Part shown: piece by piece, positions 7,580-15,396 of the stretch
Numbering within the stretch: the first letter of the stretch is position 1
How the letters are laid out: each line of letters begins with the position of its first letter
Assembly (NCBI GenBank): GCA_041917975.1
Contig: JAYRWN010000106.1
Location: 1-15,396 of the forward strand
Reading direction: 5' to 3'
DNA from: JAYRWN01 sp041917975
Lineage (GTDB): Bacteria; Bacteroidota; Bacteroidia; Chitinophagales; Saprospiraceae
Length of the DNA stretch: 15,396 nt
Notes under the pieces: generated by a model
What the model was told of the DNA's origin: nothing
Database searches by the model: none
Seen by the model: only the letters and a program-made list of their open reading frames with translations
Made by a program: the position numbers and the translations under genes

Positions 7580-8506
7580 TTATTCGATTTTTACCCTGGA
7601 TGGTTTAGGATTGATCCGGATACCGACGGTGATTTCATGACCACCGTTATTATAGCTCTGGAAGTCGATCAAACCCACATCATAGGAATAGGCAATGAGA
7701 AAATTATTTAACCTGGTTCCAATCAGGAAGCCTGCCTTACTGGCTCCTCCCACCGAATATACTAAACCCCCAATAAGTTGTTCGTCAAGGAAAGATAATT
7801 TCAGGTTAATATCCGTCTGAAAAGGCGCATTGCGTAACCGACGCATCAATAAAGATGGTTCCACGCGAATAGCTTCATCAGCAGCTTTAAACCGATAACC
7901 GAGCATAAAAGTAAACTGACGAAAAGGGTCATTATCTACCACCGAAGGCACTGTCGCCTGATCGATTCTGGCATATACCAGGTTGGGCAAGGTCAATCCC
8001 ACAAAGAATTTTTCCATATACTCCCCGTAGAAACCAAGTGTGGCATCAAAAAATTGTAACCCATCGGCAGCTTCTTCGATTAGGGGATCATCTAAGGCAG
8101 TCAATGGATCAAGAAAAACATCATTCAGCAGTTTTGACTGCAGATATTCTGTACTTAGCCCGACACTGGTTTTAAACTCTCCGATGTTAAACCGGTAGGC
8201 ATAGGATAACTGTGCCCGATAATTCTGCAGGTGACCAATGCGCTGAGAATAAATTAAGGCACCTAAACCAACACGTTCTACCGGCATGCCGTCATAACTG
8301 AAGGTGATATCCTTTGGAGCCCCGGGAAATCCAGCCCAAGAGTTACGAAAATTAAATAAAAGGTTATGATTTTGATTAAATCCGGTTGCAGCGGGATTTA
8401 TCAACACCGGATTGAGGTGGTATTGCGCATAGCGAGCCGGTTGCTGGGCATGCAAGGTCAGGCAAGTGCCACCGATTAAAAAAATGGTGTAAAGGATCTT
8501 TTTCAT
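7580..8506 (-). CDS. PorP/SprF-family type IX secretion system outer-membrane protein (gene C)
   Basis: Product 308 aa, the usual size for the family. Residues 1-20 (MKKILYTIFLIGGTCLTLHA, then QQ) are a signal peptide. The mature start, with YAQYHLNPVLINPAATGF (26-43), is the hallmark opening of PorP/SprF proteins, followed by NFRNSWAGFPG and FSYDGMP. The rest alternates polar and hydrophobic residues, as expected of an outer-membrane beta-barrel. Known members (PorP of Porphyromonas, SprF of Flavobacterium) are needed for T9SS function or for secretion and surface attachment of particular type B cargo. The gene starts 42 bp after gene D, with no terminator between them, and D carries a type B sorting domain. 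C is therefore most likely the dedicated SprF-like partner of D rather than the core PorP (inference). Confidence 0.93.
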   Translation of the reverse strand: MKKILYTIFLIGGTCLTLHAQQPARYAQYHLNPVLINPAATGFNQNHNLLFNFRNSWAGFPGAPKDITFSYDGMPVERVGLGALIYSQRIGHLQNYRAQLSYAYRFNIGEFKTSVGLSTEYLQSKLLNDVFLDPLTALDDPLIEEAADGLQFFDATLGFYGEYMEKFFVGLTLPNLVYARIDQATVPSVVDNDPFRQFTFMLGYRFKAADEAIRVEPSLLMRRLRNAPFQTDINLKLSFLDEQLIGGLVYSVGGASKAGFLIGTRLNNFLIAYSYDVGLIDFQSYNNGGHEITVGIRINPKPSRVKIE

Positions 8507-8548
8507 ATATTGGTTGTAATTATATGGTCTGTTAAAAATGGGGATAGG

Positions 8549-11077
8549 TTAATTAAGTTTCCGTATAAGGGTTACCGATCCTTTATATATACGGCGATCG
8601 CCATTATCTAAGGTAACTCGCATGACCCAATAATATACCCCATCAGCTAATGCTGAACTAGAACGGTCACGCCCATCCCAGTCATTCGAATAATTGTCCT
8701 GACCATAAACTAATTGGCCAAAACTGTTGAATATTTCGATACGATTAGTATATTGATCTGAACATAAAATGATCAGGTTATCATTTATGCCATCTCCATT
8801 AGGGGTGATGACTGTTTTACCATCGTAACATTCTCCTGGGATTCCTACGAGTTTGGAGGATGTAGCCTGACATCCCTTGGCATCCTTTACGACGATAGTA
8901 TGTGCACCATCCGGTAATGTAGCGGTAGGTGTGGTGAAATTAGTCGGCGTCCATTTATAGGTATAAGGTGCAGTACCTCCGGTTGCCGTAGCTGTTGCTA
9001 CCGAACCAGACAAATCCACCGATACCAGCAACCGGGCAGGTTCAGTGACATTAACCGATGAGGTGAATGATTTTCCAGCTGCGTCGGTTACGGTAAGACC
9101 ATATTGACCGGCTTTTAAATTATTTATTTGCTGAGTAGTAGATCCACTGCTCCATCGATATGTATAAGGTGCTGTACCGGAGGTCGGTGTCGCATTGATG
9201 GAACCGGTTGCATCGCCTGCACAAGCTACTTGCGTTATGGTCAAACTCACTCCTAAATCACCGATAGCAAATGTGGCCACCTTGGAGCACTGGTTAGCAT
9301 CCGTAACGGTTACGGTATAACTTCCTGCAGCCAATGCAGAAAGATCTTCAGTGTTACTTCCCGTATTCCAACTGAATGAATACGGTTTTACACCGCCTTC
9401 CACAGTAAGGTTGATAGCTCCATCGCTAGCTCCACTGGCCGGAGGAGTGGTGGTTCCATTAACCACCAAAGCCGGTGGGTCGGTGATGGTGTAACTGGCT
9501 GTAGCCGAAACACTTTTACTGTCCGTCACAGTCACCGTGAAGTTACCAGCACTCAAGCCGCTGACGTCTTCAGTGGTAGGCCCGTTACTCCATTTATAGG
9601 TATAGGGAGAAGTACCACCTCCGACGGTAATGTCTACCGAGCCATTGTTGTTTCCATTACAGGTGATTTGTTTGACTACCCCACTACTGACTTTTACACC
9701 CAGAGAAACGACAAATTGCCGGCTTGCCGAACATCCGTTAGCATCTGTAACCGTAACCGAATAGTTTCCTTCAGCCAGGTTCGTAATGTCCTCCGTCGTC
9801 CGGCCATTGCTCCATTGGAATGTGTAAGGTGATGATCCGTTAGCCACAGAAACATTAATTTGCCCATCACTAGCCGTAGACTGGGTGGGGTCGGTAATGA
9901 CTCCATTTATAGACATAACCGCATCACTTAAGACGATTGCAGCAGGAAGGGATACAGTTCCAGATCCAGGTTTGGTTACTGTTACATTATATGTACCGGG
10001 GCCAACATTACTAATGTCCTCGGTGGTAGCGCCATTACTCCAGGCAAAAGTGGTATTGTTGGTTTTACCAAATACAGTGACATTAATAGCTCCATTAGTC
10101 TGGCCAAAGCATGGGTTCAATTGAGAAGCAACGACAACGGAAAACTGGCATGATCCAATGGCTACATTACCGTTAACAGTGGTGGGTGTAACTGCACCCT
10201 TAGTGTCACTGGCATCCAGGGAAGTCGGTGAAGAAGTAATTTGAACTGCGGATGATTTTTCGCACTCTCCGATGGCGTCAAAACACAATTCATAGATTTT
10301 AGTGGCGTCATTTAAGGTTTGGCCATTCACCAGGTCATCAGCCGTCCATAAAAAAGTAATTTCTCCTCTGGCTATGTTTTGAGTGCCAAAAGTGAGTGAA
10401 ATCGGAGAGCTGAAGATAAAATTTTGAACCTTATTAAATCTTAAGACGGCCGGGTCAAATTTTATAGAATGTTGGATACTTATCATGTTTTTAAACCCTG
10501 AAACGGTGACCGGCACACACGCTAGTTCATTCATCCCTACCGTGGCGGTACCTACTTTAATTTCCAAACCTCCGGAGGTCTGTTCCCCAATATTTACACG
10601 TCCGTTATTCCTGATTAAAGTGACTAATCCACTCAAATTAGAAAGTTCTATATCCCTCGGTGTATTGGTGAATTCCATTAAACTAAATTGGCCGTTGGCA
10701 CCAATTGCGGTGAAACAAATTTCGTAAATGACCGTATTGTCATTCAGGTTATCCCCGTTGGTAAAGTCGTTGGTATTCCAGGAGAAGGTCAATATACCGT
10801 TATTGACGCTTTGTGTACCGAAATTCAGGTCCGGTGATGCTCCCAGTCTGAAGTTCTTGATGCTCTTAAACTGCAATACGGCAGGGTTCCATTTATGGGA
10901 ATATTGCATACTAATCATTTGTTTAAATCCGGCTACGGTTACTTTAACACACACTTCACTGTTCGGTGTAGTGGTTTCCGTTGAGCCGGTTATGGTCACC
11001 TGCGCCATACTAGGTAGGGATAATAGCCACAAGCTCAATAAAAAAACAAAAGAATGGAGTGGTTTAAGTAGTTTCAT
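8549..11077 (-). CDS. tandem cohesin-like, SprB-repeat protein with T9SS type B (gliding-associated) sorting domain (gene D)
   Basis: Product 842 aa. Residues 1-25 are a signal peptide (ending LPSMA, then Q). Two cohesin-like domains follow (26-164 and 170-308). Each has a CVKVTVAGF or CVPVTVSGF strand, an M-I-S-[MI]-Q-[YH]-S then [WF]-[ND]-P-A-V-L segment, an FGTQ...G-[IE]-[LI]-TF-W strand and [IV]-YE-[IL]-CF. About six SprB-like repeats occupy 310-745; the clearest contain PYTFQWSNG, PYTYKWSNG, PYSFSWNTG and PYTYRWSSG, each followed by G-x-[YF]-x-[VL]-TVT. The C-terminus (752-842) is a type B sorting domain with ITPNGDGIND, IEIFNSFGQLVY, WDGRD and DGVYYW. SprB-type proteins are surface adhesins, and type B cargo typically relies on a PorP/SprF partner, here gene C downstream. 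The tandem cohesin-like domains suggest it could hold dockerin-bearing proteins such as A, B or E (inference). Confidence 0.93.
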   Translation of the reverse strand: MKLLKPLHSFVFLLSLWLLSLPSMAQVTITGSTETTTPNSEVCVKVTVAGFKQMISMQYSHKWNPAVLQFKSIKNFRLGASPDLNFGTQSVNNGILTFSWNTNDFTNGDNLNDNTVIYEICFTAIGANGQFSLMEFTNTPRDIELSNLSGLVTLIRNNGRVNIGEQTSGGLEIKVGTATVGMNELACVPVTVSGFKNMISIQHSIKFDPAVLRFNKVQNFIFSSPISLTFGTQNIARGEITFLWTADDLVNGQTLNDATKIYELCFDAIGECEKSSAVQITSSPTSLDASDTKGAVTPTTVNGNVAIGSCQFSVVVASQLNPCFGQTNGAINVTVFGKTNNTTFAWSNGATTEDISNVGPGTYNVTVTKPGSGTVSLPAAIVLSDAVMSINGVITDPTQSTASDGQINVSVANGSSPYTFQWSNGRTTEDITNLAEGNYSVTVTDANGCSASRQFVVSLGVKVSSGVVKQITCNGNNNGSVDITVGGGTSPYTYKWSNGPTTEDVSGLSAGNFTVTVTDSKSVSATASYTITDPPALVVNGTTTPPASGASDGAINLTVEGGVKPYSFSWNTGSNTEDLSALAAGSYTVTVTDANQCSKVATFAIGDLGVSLTITQVACAGDATGSINATPTSGTAPYTYRWSSGSTTQQINNLKAGQYGLTVTDAAGKSFTSSVNVTEPARLLVSVDLSGSVATATATGGTAPYTYKWTPTNFTTPTATLPDGAHTIVVKDAKGCQATSSKLVGIPGECYDGKTVITPNGDGINDNLIILCSDQYTNRIEIFNSFGQLVYGQDNYSNDWDGRDRSSSALADGVYYWVMRVTLDNGDRRIYKGSVTLIRKLN
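8843..10150 (-). repeat. array of about six SprB-like repeats in gene D
   Basis: Residues 310-745 hold repeats of roughly 70-75 aa centred on [PN]-[YT]-[TS]-[YF]-x-W-[ST]-x-G-x-x-T-x-[DQ] and a following G-x-[YF]-x-[VL]-T-V-T. The last copy (702-740) is the most diverged (YKWTPTNFTT). Such repeats form strings of Ig-like beta-sandwiches in gliding adhesins. Confidence 0.85.
10154..11002 (-). other. two tandem cohesin-like domains of gene D
   Basis: Residues 26-164 (11002-10586) and 170-308 (10570-10154) are internal repeats of about 140 aa that align along their whole length. They are joined by a short linker, and each ends with a VNIG or VAIG strand. A cohesin-type fold is inferred from the strand order and from the FG-x5-G-x-x-T-x-x-W signature shared with B and E. 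Confidence 0.7.
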
Positions 11078-11100
11078 ATATCATTCATTAAGAAATATAT

Positions 11101-11210
11101 AATCTATAATTTTTGGCAAAAGTACAATGAAATCTCTTTTCAGGTCAACTAATAACGCCATGAGGGTTAATAAAGTATACCGGAAGAGAACCTCATACCT
11201 ATTATAGATT
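11101..11210. repeat. 10 bp inverted repeat flanking the promoter of gene D
   Basis: AATCTATAAT (11101-11110) and ATTATAGATT (11201-11210) are exact reverse complements, 90 bp apart. They bracket the promoter; the first arm sits at the expected transcription start. It may be chance in AT-rich DNA. Confidence 0.35.
11117..11148 (-). promoter_or_regulatory. Bacteroidota-type promoter of the D-C operon
   Basis: The minus strand carries TTG (11148-11146), a 21 bp spacer and TACTTTTG (11124-11117). This is an exact match to the TAnnTTTG -7 element with an acceptable distance to the -33 TTG. Transcription would begin near 11110, giving a leader of about 33 nt before the ATG at 11077. Confidence 0.6.
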
Positions 11211-11260
11211 TTAATAATACTACCAAAATCGTTCCACTTTTTTCTAATATTAGAAAAACC

Positions 11261-11300
11261 GATAAAGCAAAAGGGCTTGAAAACGTGTTCCAAGCCCTTT
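11261..11300 (-). terminator. Rho-independent terminator after gene E
   Basis: A perfect 10 bp stem, AAAGGGCTTG (11270-11279) with CAAGCCCTTT (11291-11300), has an 11-nt loop. On the minus strand it is followed by a broken T-run (TTTTGCTTT, counting the stem end). It begins 25 bp beyond the stop of gene E. Confidence 0.75.
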
Positions 11301-11324
11301 CCTGAGGTCCTATAACTTTTATTT

Positions 11325-14300
11325 TTAATCGATCAGGATCATTTTCCGGGTTGCACTGAAGGCACCACTTTCCACTTGGTAGTATAGTAATCCCTGCCCA
11401 CCAAGATCATGGCGTTTCACTTTTATTTCGTGATACCCCTTGTCAAAGTCTCCCTGTAAAATTTTTAAGGTTTTACCGGTAATGTCTAAGATCTTTATAG
11501 TCACCGGTCCTTTTTCAGGAAGTATGAACCCAATAAAGGTTTCATCAGCAAACGGATTAGGGGTATTTTGATAAAGCACAAATTGGTTGCCCTGGACATT
11601 TTGACCCTCCTTAACAAATTCAAGGTTTAGGCCTACGGCGTCTCGTACACGGTAAGCTTCAGCATTGGTCACCCGGCTGGTAAGCAATAAGGCGTCTTTC
11701 AAATCAATATCCTGCAGGGCTTTTACTTTTGCGGTAAACAAAATCTTTCCATCAGGTACGGTCGAAGCCAGTGGCTCATTCCAACTCACGGTGATAAAGT
11801 TTTTTGCTTGCCGGGGATAGCCAAAATGCTGTTGATTGAGAGACAATTCTCCACCATTCAGGTCTAAGATCTGCAAACCTAAAGCCTCTAAACTAAATTG
11901 ATATCCATCAATGTGGGTAAATCCTTTCGCATAGAAATGAATGTCGGTTTCCTCTCCGGCTTTCAATTGCTGGTCCTGAACCTGGAAAACCAGTGGATCT
12001 TTCTGTCTAATTTCCAGGTCCCGCAATGAATTGGAATTGGCTTTAACACTGTTATTTAAGTCACCGATTTTTACGCCTACAAAATCCACGATAACGTGCT
12101 CATCACTCATATTCGGCATTGAGTATGGATCTGCATAGTCCCAAGGGGCGGTAGGATCAGAGAACACATGATTTTTCGGCACAAACTTCCAACTGGTATT
12201 GCCAGCCATTGTTTCATCTAGACCCAGGATGATTTTTCTGAGTGCAACAATATCACTGGCCGAAATAGATTTAGAATTATTGACATCCGCAGCAATTATT
12301 TTATAGGGAGAATTTAGTGGCTGGATTCCCAACACCTGTTTTTGCAGATCCACGATATCCAGAGTAGACAATCCATTTAGCGGGTCATCGGTACGAGATA
12401 CTTTCATCACATAAGTATGGTCCATCGGCAGCCCATCAAAAGCAAATTTCCCATCTACACCTGTTTTGGTATCTGAAAGGGATTGCCCGGATTCTAACAT
12501 TTGCACGGAAACAAACTCAATGGGCTCTGACATTTCCGTGGCGATGGTGCCATTGACTAAAGCCTCATTTCTCCGTGCGCAAGCTGTATCACCCGGTTGA
12601 ATGAGCAAGTAGGTCGAACAAAAGTCTGAATTACCTGCTTCATCCCACACATAAATGGTGACCTCAACACGACCCAAATTGCGACACGTGTAGGTGCGGC
12701 TGGAATCCCTCCCCCGGGCATCAAAAGAAAACCTCAGTTTGTCGCTAGCCGTACAATTATCATAACTTCCAGCATTGAGATCTTTAGCCCACACGACTAC
12801 GTTACCACTGCTAGGCATGACCACAGTGGCCACCCCATTATAACAATATGGTGTAGGTCTCTTACAATCTTTCACAACAAAGGTGGTATAACAAGATCCT
12901 TCGTTCCCACAACGGTCATTGGCGTAAAGGGTTACACCATGTTTGCCAGGAGGGAAGATACCAGAAAGGTTTTTACCGGTTCCATAGATGAATTTAGTTT
13001 CATCTTTCCCTTCGAAAGGATCTACAACCCAGCGGTAAGCAATATCTGGTTCTGCCGTGCAAGCATCTGTGGCCGTACCAATCAGTTTGGTTACTTCACC
13101 CTCACAAGCCTCACCGGTAAAGCAGGTTTCCGTAATTTTTTCACACTTTACAGTCGGTGCTTTTAAATCTCTGACCCGGATGACCTGGAGGTATTCTACA
13201 TAACCATCGCCGTTATCTTTGATATTTCGGTAGACACAAGGCCGGGTATCGGAGGCTCTTAAATTATCATCAACGATGACATCCGATTCCCGGTAAGTTA
13301 AAGAGGGCTCATAGGTACACCAATCGATAATGATCCATTTGCGCAATATTTTAAAGCAGGATTCATCAAACACCGGAAATACCTGGTCTTCGAAATGAAT
13401 ACCGATGTGTTCACAGTCGTCATCGGATATGATGGGCAGCCCGGTTGCTTCCGGGCTGGTGTCGTCTGCAGTTTCCTTGCTGCAATCTAGGGTAAGGTCG
13501 GCGGGAAATCTAACTTCGAAATCACTGCGCGGTAAAAAAGTCACCCGTTGATGGCATGAGCTGGTGTGACCACAGTCGTCAGTGACTGTCCAGGTGCGCA
13601 GCAAGGTACCCACACCACACTCGTTGATGCTTCCTTCATCCTTGAATATCGGTTCTAAATTTTTCGTACAGTTGTCCGTGATGGTTGGTTTACCAAAAAA
13701 GGACAATGGATCTAAAATCTCACCTTCTTTTAAATCATAGATATCCAACATCAACCACATCCGGCAATAAATCGGTTGCCATTTGGATACCCCTTTACCG
13801 TCTTTATCCCCGTAATAATAATCTCCACATTCCAGATCAGCATGTGCAGGTGTACCTTTAGGAAGAAAATCATCTTCATAAGTTCCGATATTACTTCTCT
13901 TCCAGGGTTTCTGAACACACCAGCCCCGTGGTGCATAATAGGTGTCTACTGGGTCTGTTTTGTCTTCGATATCACAATACGCCAATAATTGATCCGGTTC
14001 GCTACAGATCTGGATAGCTAACCCTGCACCGGTATAGGCAATTTTATCATTATTTTTTTCATATTCGAAAATGGCCGAATAAGGAACTCCATCACAGTAA
14101 TAGAATACATCGGCGGGTGCAATGCACACCGGCGGTGTTTTATCATCCTTTTGGAGTTCAATCATACAGTCTGTGTACAGCGCTTTAAAATGGTAGCGTT
14201 GCATGATGATTGAATCTTTGCGAATCAGGACAGGTAGAGGATCCTTATTAATATCAACGTCGACATAATAGAATCCATCATCCAAACTGATTCCACAAGA

Positions 14301-15396
14301 AAGCACACACCCATTAAGGTATCCTTTGTCTTTGCAGTCTTCAGCATAAACGATATTGTCGATCAAGAAGTGTTCCATGGGGGCTCCTGAGGTAACTACT
14401 TTGCCAATAAATTCTACTTTTTTGACGTAGTCTTCATTCACAGCATAATAAGACCAGAAACCACCTTTATTGGTAATATCAAAAGTAGCCGTTTTCTTGG
14501 AAGCCAGTTCCACTTTTATTTCTATGCCGGATTGATCCACTTTATCGTAGTCGAATCCTACATAACTGACCGGGCAAACAAACTCCATCACCACACTAAA
14601 ATTATCCGTGCAGGAGTTCGTCGTGATCAAGCTTTTATTGCTGCTCACCATGCAAGCCAGATGAGTAGTATAATCACCTCCAAGCACCACCCAGTTAAAA
14701 TCTACAGGAGCTGCACAAGGGTGAGCCGGTTTTTGGTAAATGGACATATTATAAAACAGCATCGGCTCGGTTTGGAAATTGGTAGATCTAGTTAAATCTT
14801 CTAACATCAACACCTGCTCATAACAACGCTCGGAGGCATGTACGTGATTAAATAAACTCTGACGAGATGTACTGACTAAATAATTCACCTCTCCAGGATA
14901 AAGAGAGCCTGGATAAACTTTTTTGATAGGCATTACACTGTCGGGATAATTAAGAGTACAAGTTAGCCCTAAATAAGTCTTAGCACTCCAAGCATAATAG
15001 GTATGATTTCGATTATAACTGTAATAAAACCCGTCATACTGAACGTATTGGTCCTCAACTTTAATACTCGGGTTTAATAACAACACTTCAAAATCACCTC
15101 TTGAATAATCACACCTAAGTTCCGGTTTGATCCCATCAAATCCATTTTCTTTACAATGATTACTCCAATAGGCGGCGAAACCGTCATCAATATTAAACCA
15201 CAACCATTGATGTGCTGTGCCTAGAAATACATGCGGATCATAATCCGGCATGTCACAAGCTTCATATACTCTTACTATCAATGAATCGGTTCCACAATTA
15301 TAAACATCAATGGAATCAGAAAAGACCCAACAATTGATCCAATCTTCGACGAATTTATTCACCTCATCTTTATGAAAATAAAAGCGGTCTCCTAAA
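11325..15396 (-). CDS. giant HYR/dockerin/cohesin-like protein with T9SS type A sorting domain, N-terminus beyond the window (gene E)
   Basis: The frame is open to the window edge; 1356 residues are visible. The GTG at 15362 is an internal Val codon, because the protein already aligns to the middle of B there (VEDWINCWVF against IEHWINCFVF) and eleven upstream codons continue the homology. Visible parts, counted from the window edge: a shared Cys-rich module (12-105); a region of about 300 aa unlike B (106-406) containing HFLIDNIVYA (342-351); PPVCIAPADVFYYCDGVPY (421-439); FKILRKWIIIDWC (681-693); an HYR-like domain (746-843); a PTPYC module (847-940); a carboxypeptidase-regulatory-like domain (943-1000); a dockerin-like domain (1003-1060); a linker module ending in VKIGDLN; a cohesin-like domain (1133-1261); and a type A sorting domain (1271-1356, NTPNPFA, IKILDITGK, TRKMILID). 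It is a paralogue of B. Export by the T9SS follows from the sorting domain; a structural or adhesive role is inferred. Confidence 0.94.
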   Translation of the reverse strand, partial: LGDRFYFHKDEVNKFVEDWINCWVFSDSIDVYNCGTDSLIVRVYEACDMPDYDPHVFLGTAHQWLWFNIDDGFAAYWSNHCKENGFDGIKPELRCDYSRGDFEVLLLNPSIKVEDQYVQYDGFYYSYNRNHTYYAWSAKTYLGLTCTLNYPDSVMPIKKVYPGSLYPGEVNYLVSTSRQSLFNHVHASERCYEQVLMLEDLTRSTNFQTEPMLFYNMSIYQKPAHPCAAPVDFNWVVLGGDYTTHLACMVSSNKSLITTNSCTDNFSVVMEFVCPVSYVGFDYDKVDQSGIEIKVELASKKTATFDITNKGGFWSYYAVNEDYVKKVEFIGKVVTSGAPMEHFLIDNIVYAEDCKDKGYLNGCVLSCGISLDDGFYYVDVDINKDPLPVLIRKDSIIMQRYHFKALYTDCMIELQKDDKTPPVCIAPADVFYYCDGVPYSAIFEYEKNNDKIAYTGAGLAIQICSEPDQLLAYCDIEDKTDPVDTYYAPRGWCVQKPWKRSNIGTYEDDFLPKGTPAHADLECGDYYYGDKDGKGVSKWQPIYCRMWLMLDIYDLKEGEILDPLSFFGKPTITDNCTKNLEPIFKDEGSINECGVGTLLRTWTVTDDCGHTSSCHQRVTFLPRSDFEVRFPADLTLDCSKETADDTSPEATGLPIISDDDCEHIGIHFEDQVFPVFDESCFKILRKWIIIDWCTYEPSLTYRESDVIVDDNLRASDTRPCVYRNIKDNGDGYVEYLQVIRVRDLKAPTVKCEKITETCFTGEACEGEVTKLIGTATDACTAEPDIAYRWVVDPFEGKDETKFIYGTGKNLSGIFPPGKHGVTLYANDRCGNEGSCYTTFVVKDCKRPTPYCYNGVATVVMPSSGNVVVWAKDLNAGSYDNCTASDKLRFSFDARGRDSSRTYTCRNLGRVEVTIYVWDEAGNSDFCSTYLLIQPGDTACARRNEALVNGTIATEMSEPIEFVSVQMLESGQSLSDTKTGVDGKFAFDGLPMDHTYVMKVSRTDDPLNGLSTLDIVDLQKQVLGIQPLNSPYKIIAADVNNSKSISASDIVALRKIILGLDETMAGNTSWKFVPKNHVFSDPTAPWDYADPYSMPNMSDEHVIVDFVGVKIGDLNNSVKANSNSLRDLEIRQKDPLVFQVQDQQLKAGEETDIHFYAKGFTHIDGYQFSLEALGLQILDLNGGELSLNQQHFGYPRQAKNFITVSWNEPLASTVPDGKILFTAKVKALQDIDLKDALLLTSRVTNAEAYRVRDAVGLNLEFVKEGQNVQGNQFVLYQNTPNPFADETFIGFILPEKGPVTIKILDITGKTLKILQGDFDKGYHEIKVKRHDLGGQGLLYYQVESGAFSATRKMILID
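11613..11999 (-). other. cohesin-like domain of gene E
   Basis: Visible residues 1133-1261. It starts FQVQDQQLKAGEETDIHF, then has DGYQFSLEALGL, FGYPRQAKNFITVSWN and ILFTAKVKAL. It aligns along its full length with the domain in B and shares the FG...IT-x-SWN strand with gene D. Confidence 0.65.
12216..12389 (-). other. dockerin-like domain of gene E
   Basis: Visible residues 1003-1060. Loop one (TDDPLNGLSTLD) has the same degenerate pattern as in B. Loop two (DVNNSKSISASD) keeps ligands at 1, 3, 5 and 12. The helices end in QVLG and IILG. The linker contains NSPYKIIAAD. Confidence 0.8.

Noticed and set aside
8843..10150. CRISPR or DNA tandem-repeat array
   Set aside because: The periodicity is at protein level (SprB-like repeats of about 70-75 aa). 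The DNA copies are diverged and there are no short identical repeats with unique spacers.
15360..15362. GTG as the start codon of gene E
   Set aside because: The frame stays open upstream to the window edge, and the upstream codons continue the alignment to gene B. There is no signal peptide at this point.
1..15396. Polysaccharide-degrading enzymes expected of a true cellulosome
   Set aside because: No glycoside hydrolase, esterase, lyase or peptidase catalytic pattern was seen in any of the five translations. The long regions are HYR, SprB-like or unassigned beta-rich modules.
1..15396. Mobile elements, tRNA or rRNA genes, phage genes
   Set aside because: No transposase or integrase, no terminal inverted repeats with target duplications, and no recognisable tRNA or rRNA stretch were found in the intergenic gaps.

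Overview
The window looks like chromosomal DNA of a Bacteroidota bacterium. Three things show this: two genes end in type IX secretion system (T9SS) sorting domains of the A type, one ends in a B-type (gliding-associated) sorting domain, and a PorP/SprF-family outer-membrane protein is present. One promoter also fits the Bacteroidota TTG / TAnnTTTG pattern. The very large HYR-rich proteins with dockerin- and cohesin-like modules, and the 'SPYKxxAAD' wording of the dockerins, recall Saprospiraceae-type genomes. That placement is from memory, not from a search.

All five genes lie on the minus strand, so transcription runs from high to low coordinates. In that order they are: (E) 15396-11325, a giant modular surface protein whose N-terminus lies outside the window; (D) 11077-8549, a secreted protein with two cohesin-like domains, about six SprB-like repeats and a type B sorting domain; (C) 8506-7580, a PorP/SprF-family protein 42 bp after D and probably in the same operon; (B) 7136-2295, a complete giant paralogue of E; (A) 2054-1, a shorter paralogue with HYR and dockerin modules whose C-terminus runs off the window. 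Hairpin terminators follow E, C and B, so the likely units are E, D-C, B and A. The only long non-coding stretch is the roughly 440 bp between C and B. It holds a terminator, a direct repeat, an inverted repeat and a structured attenuator-like leader.

Functional reading (inference): E, D and B, and probably A, are exported by the T9SS and displayed on or released from the cell surface. C is probably the partner that handles D, as PorP/SprF proteins do for type B cargo. Cohesin-like domains (two in D, one each in B and E) and dockerin-like domains (A, B, E) occur side by side in one cluster, and no catalytic domain is visible. This suggests a non-enzymatic, self-assembling surface or matrix scaffold built on a cohesin-dockerin principle. 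That is the most interesting hypothesis in the window, and no binding can be shown from sequence alone.
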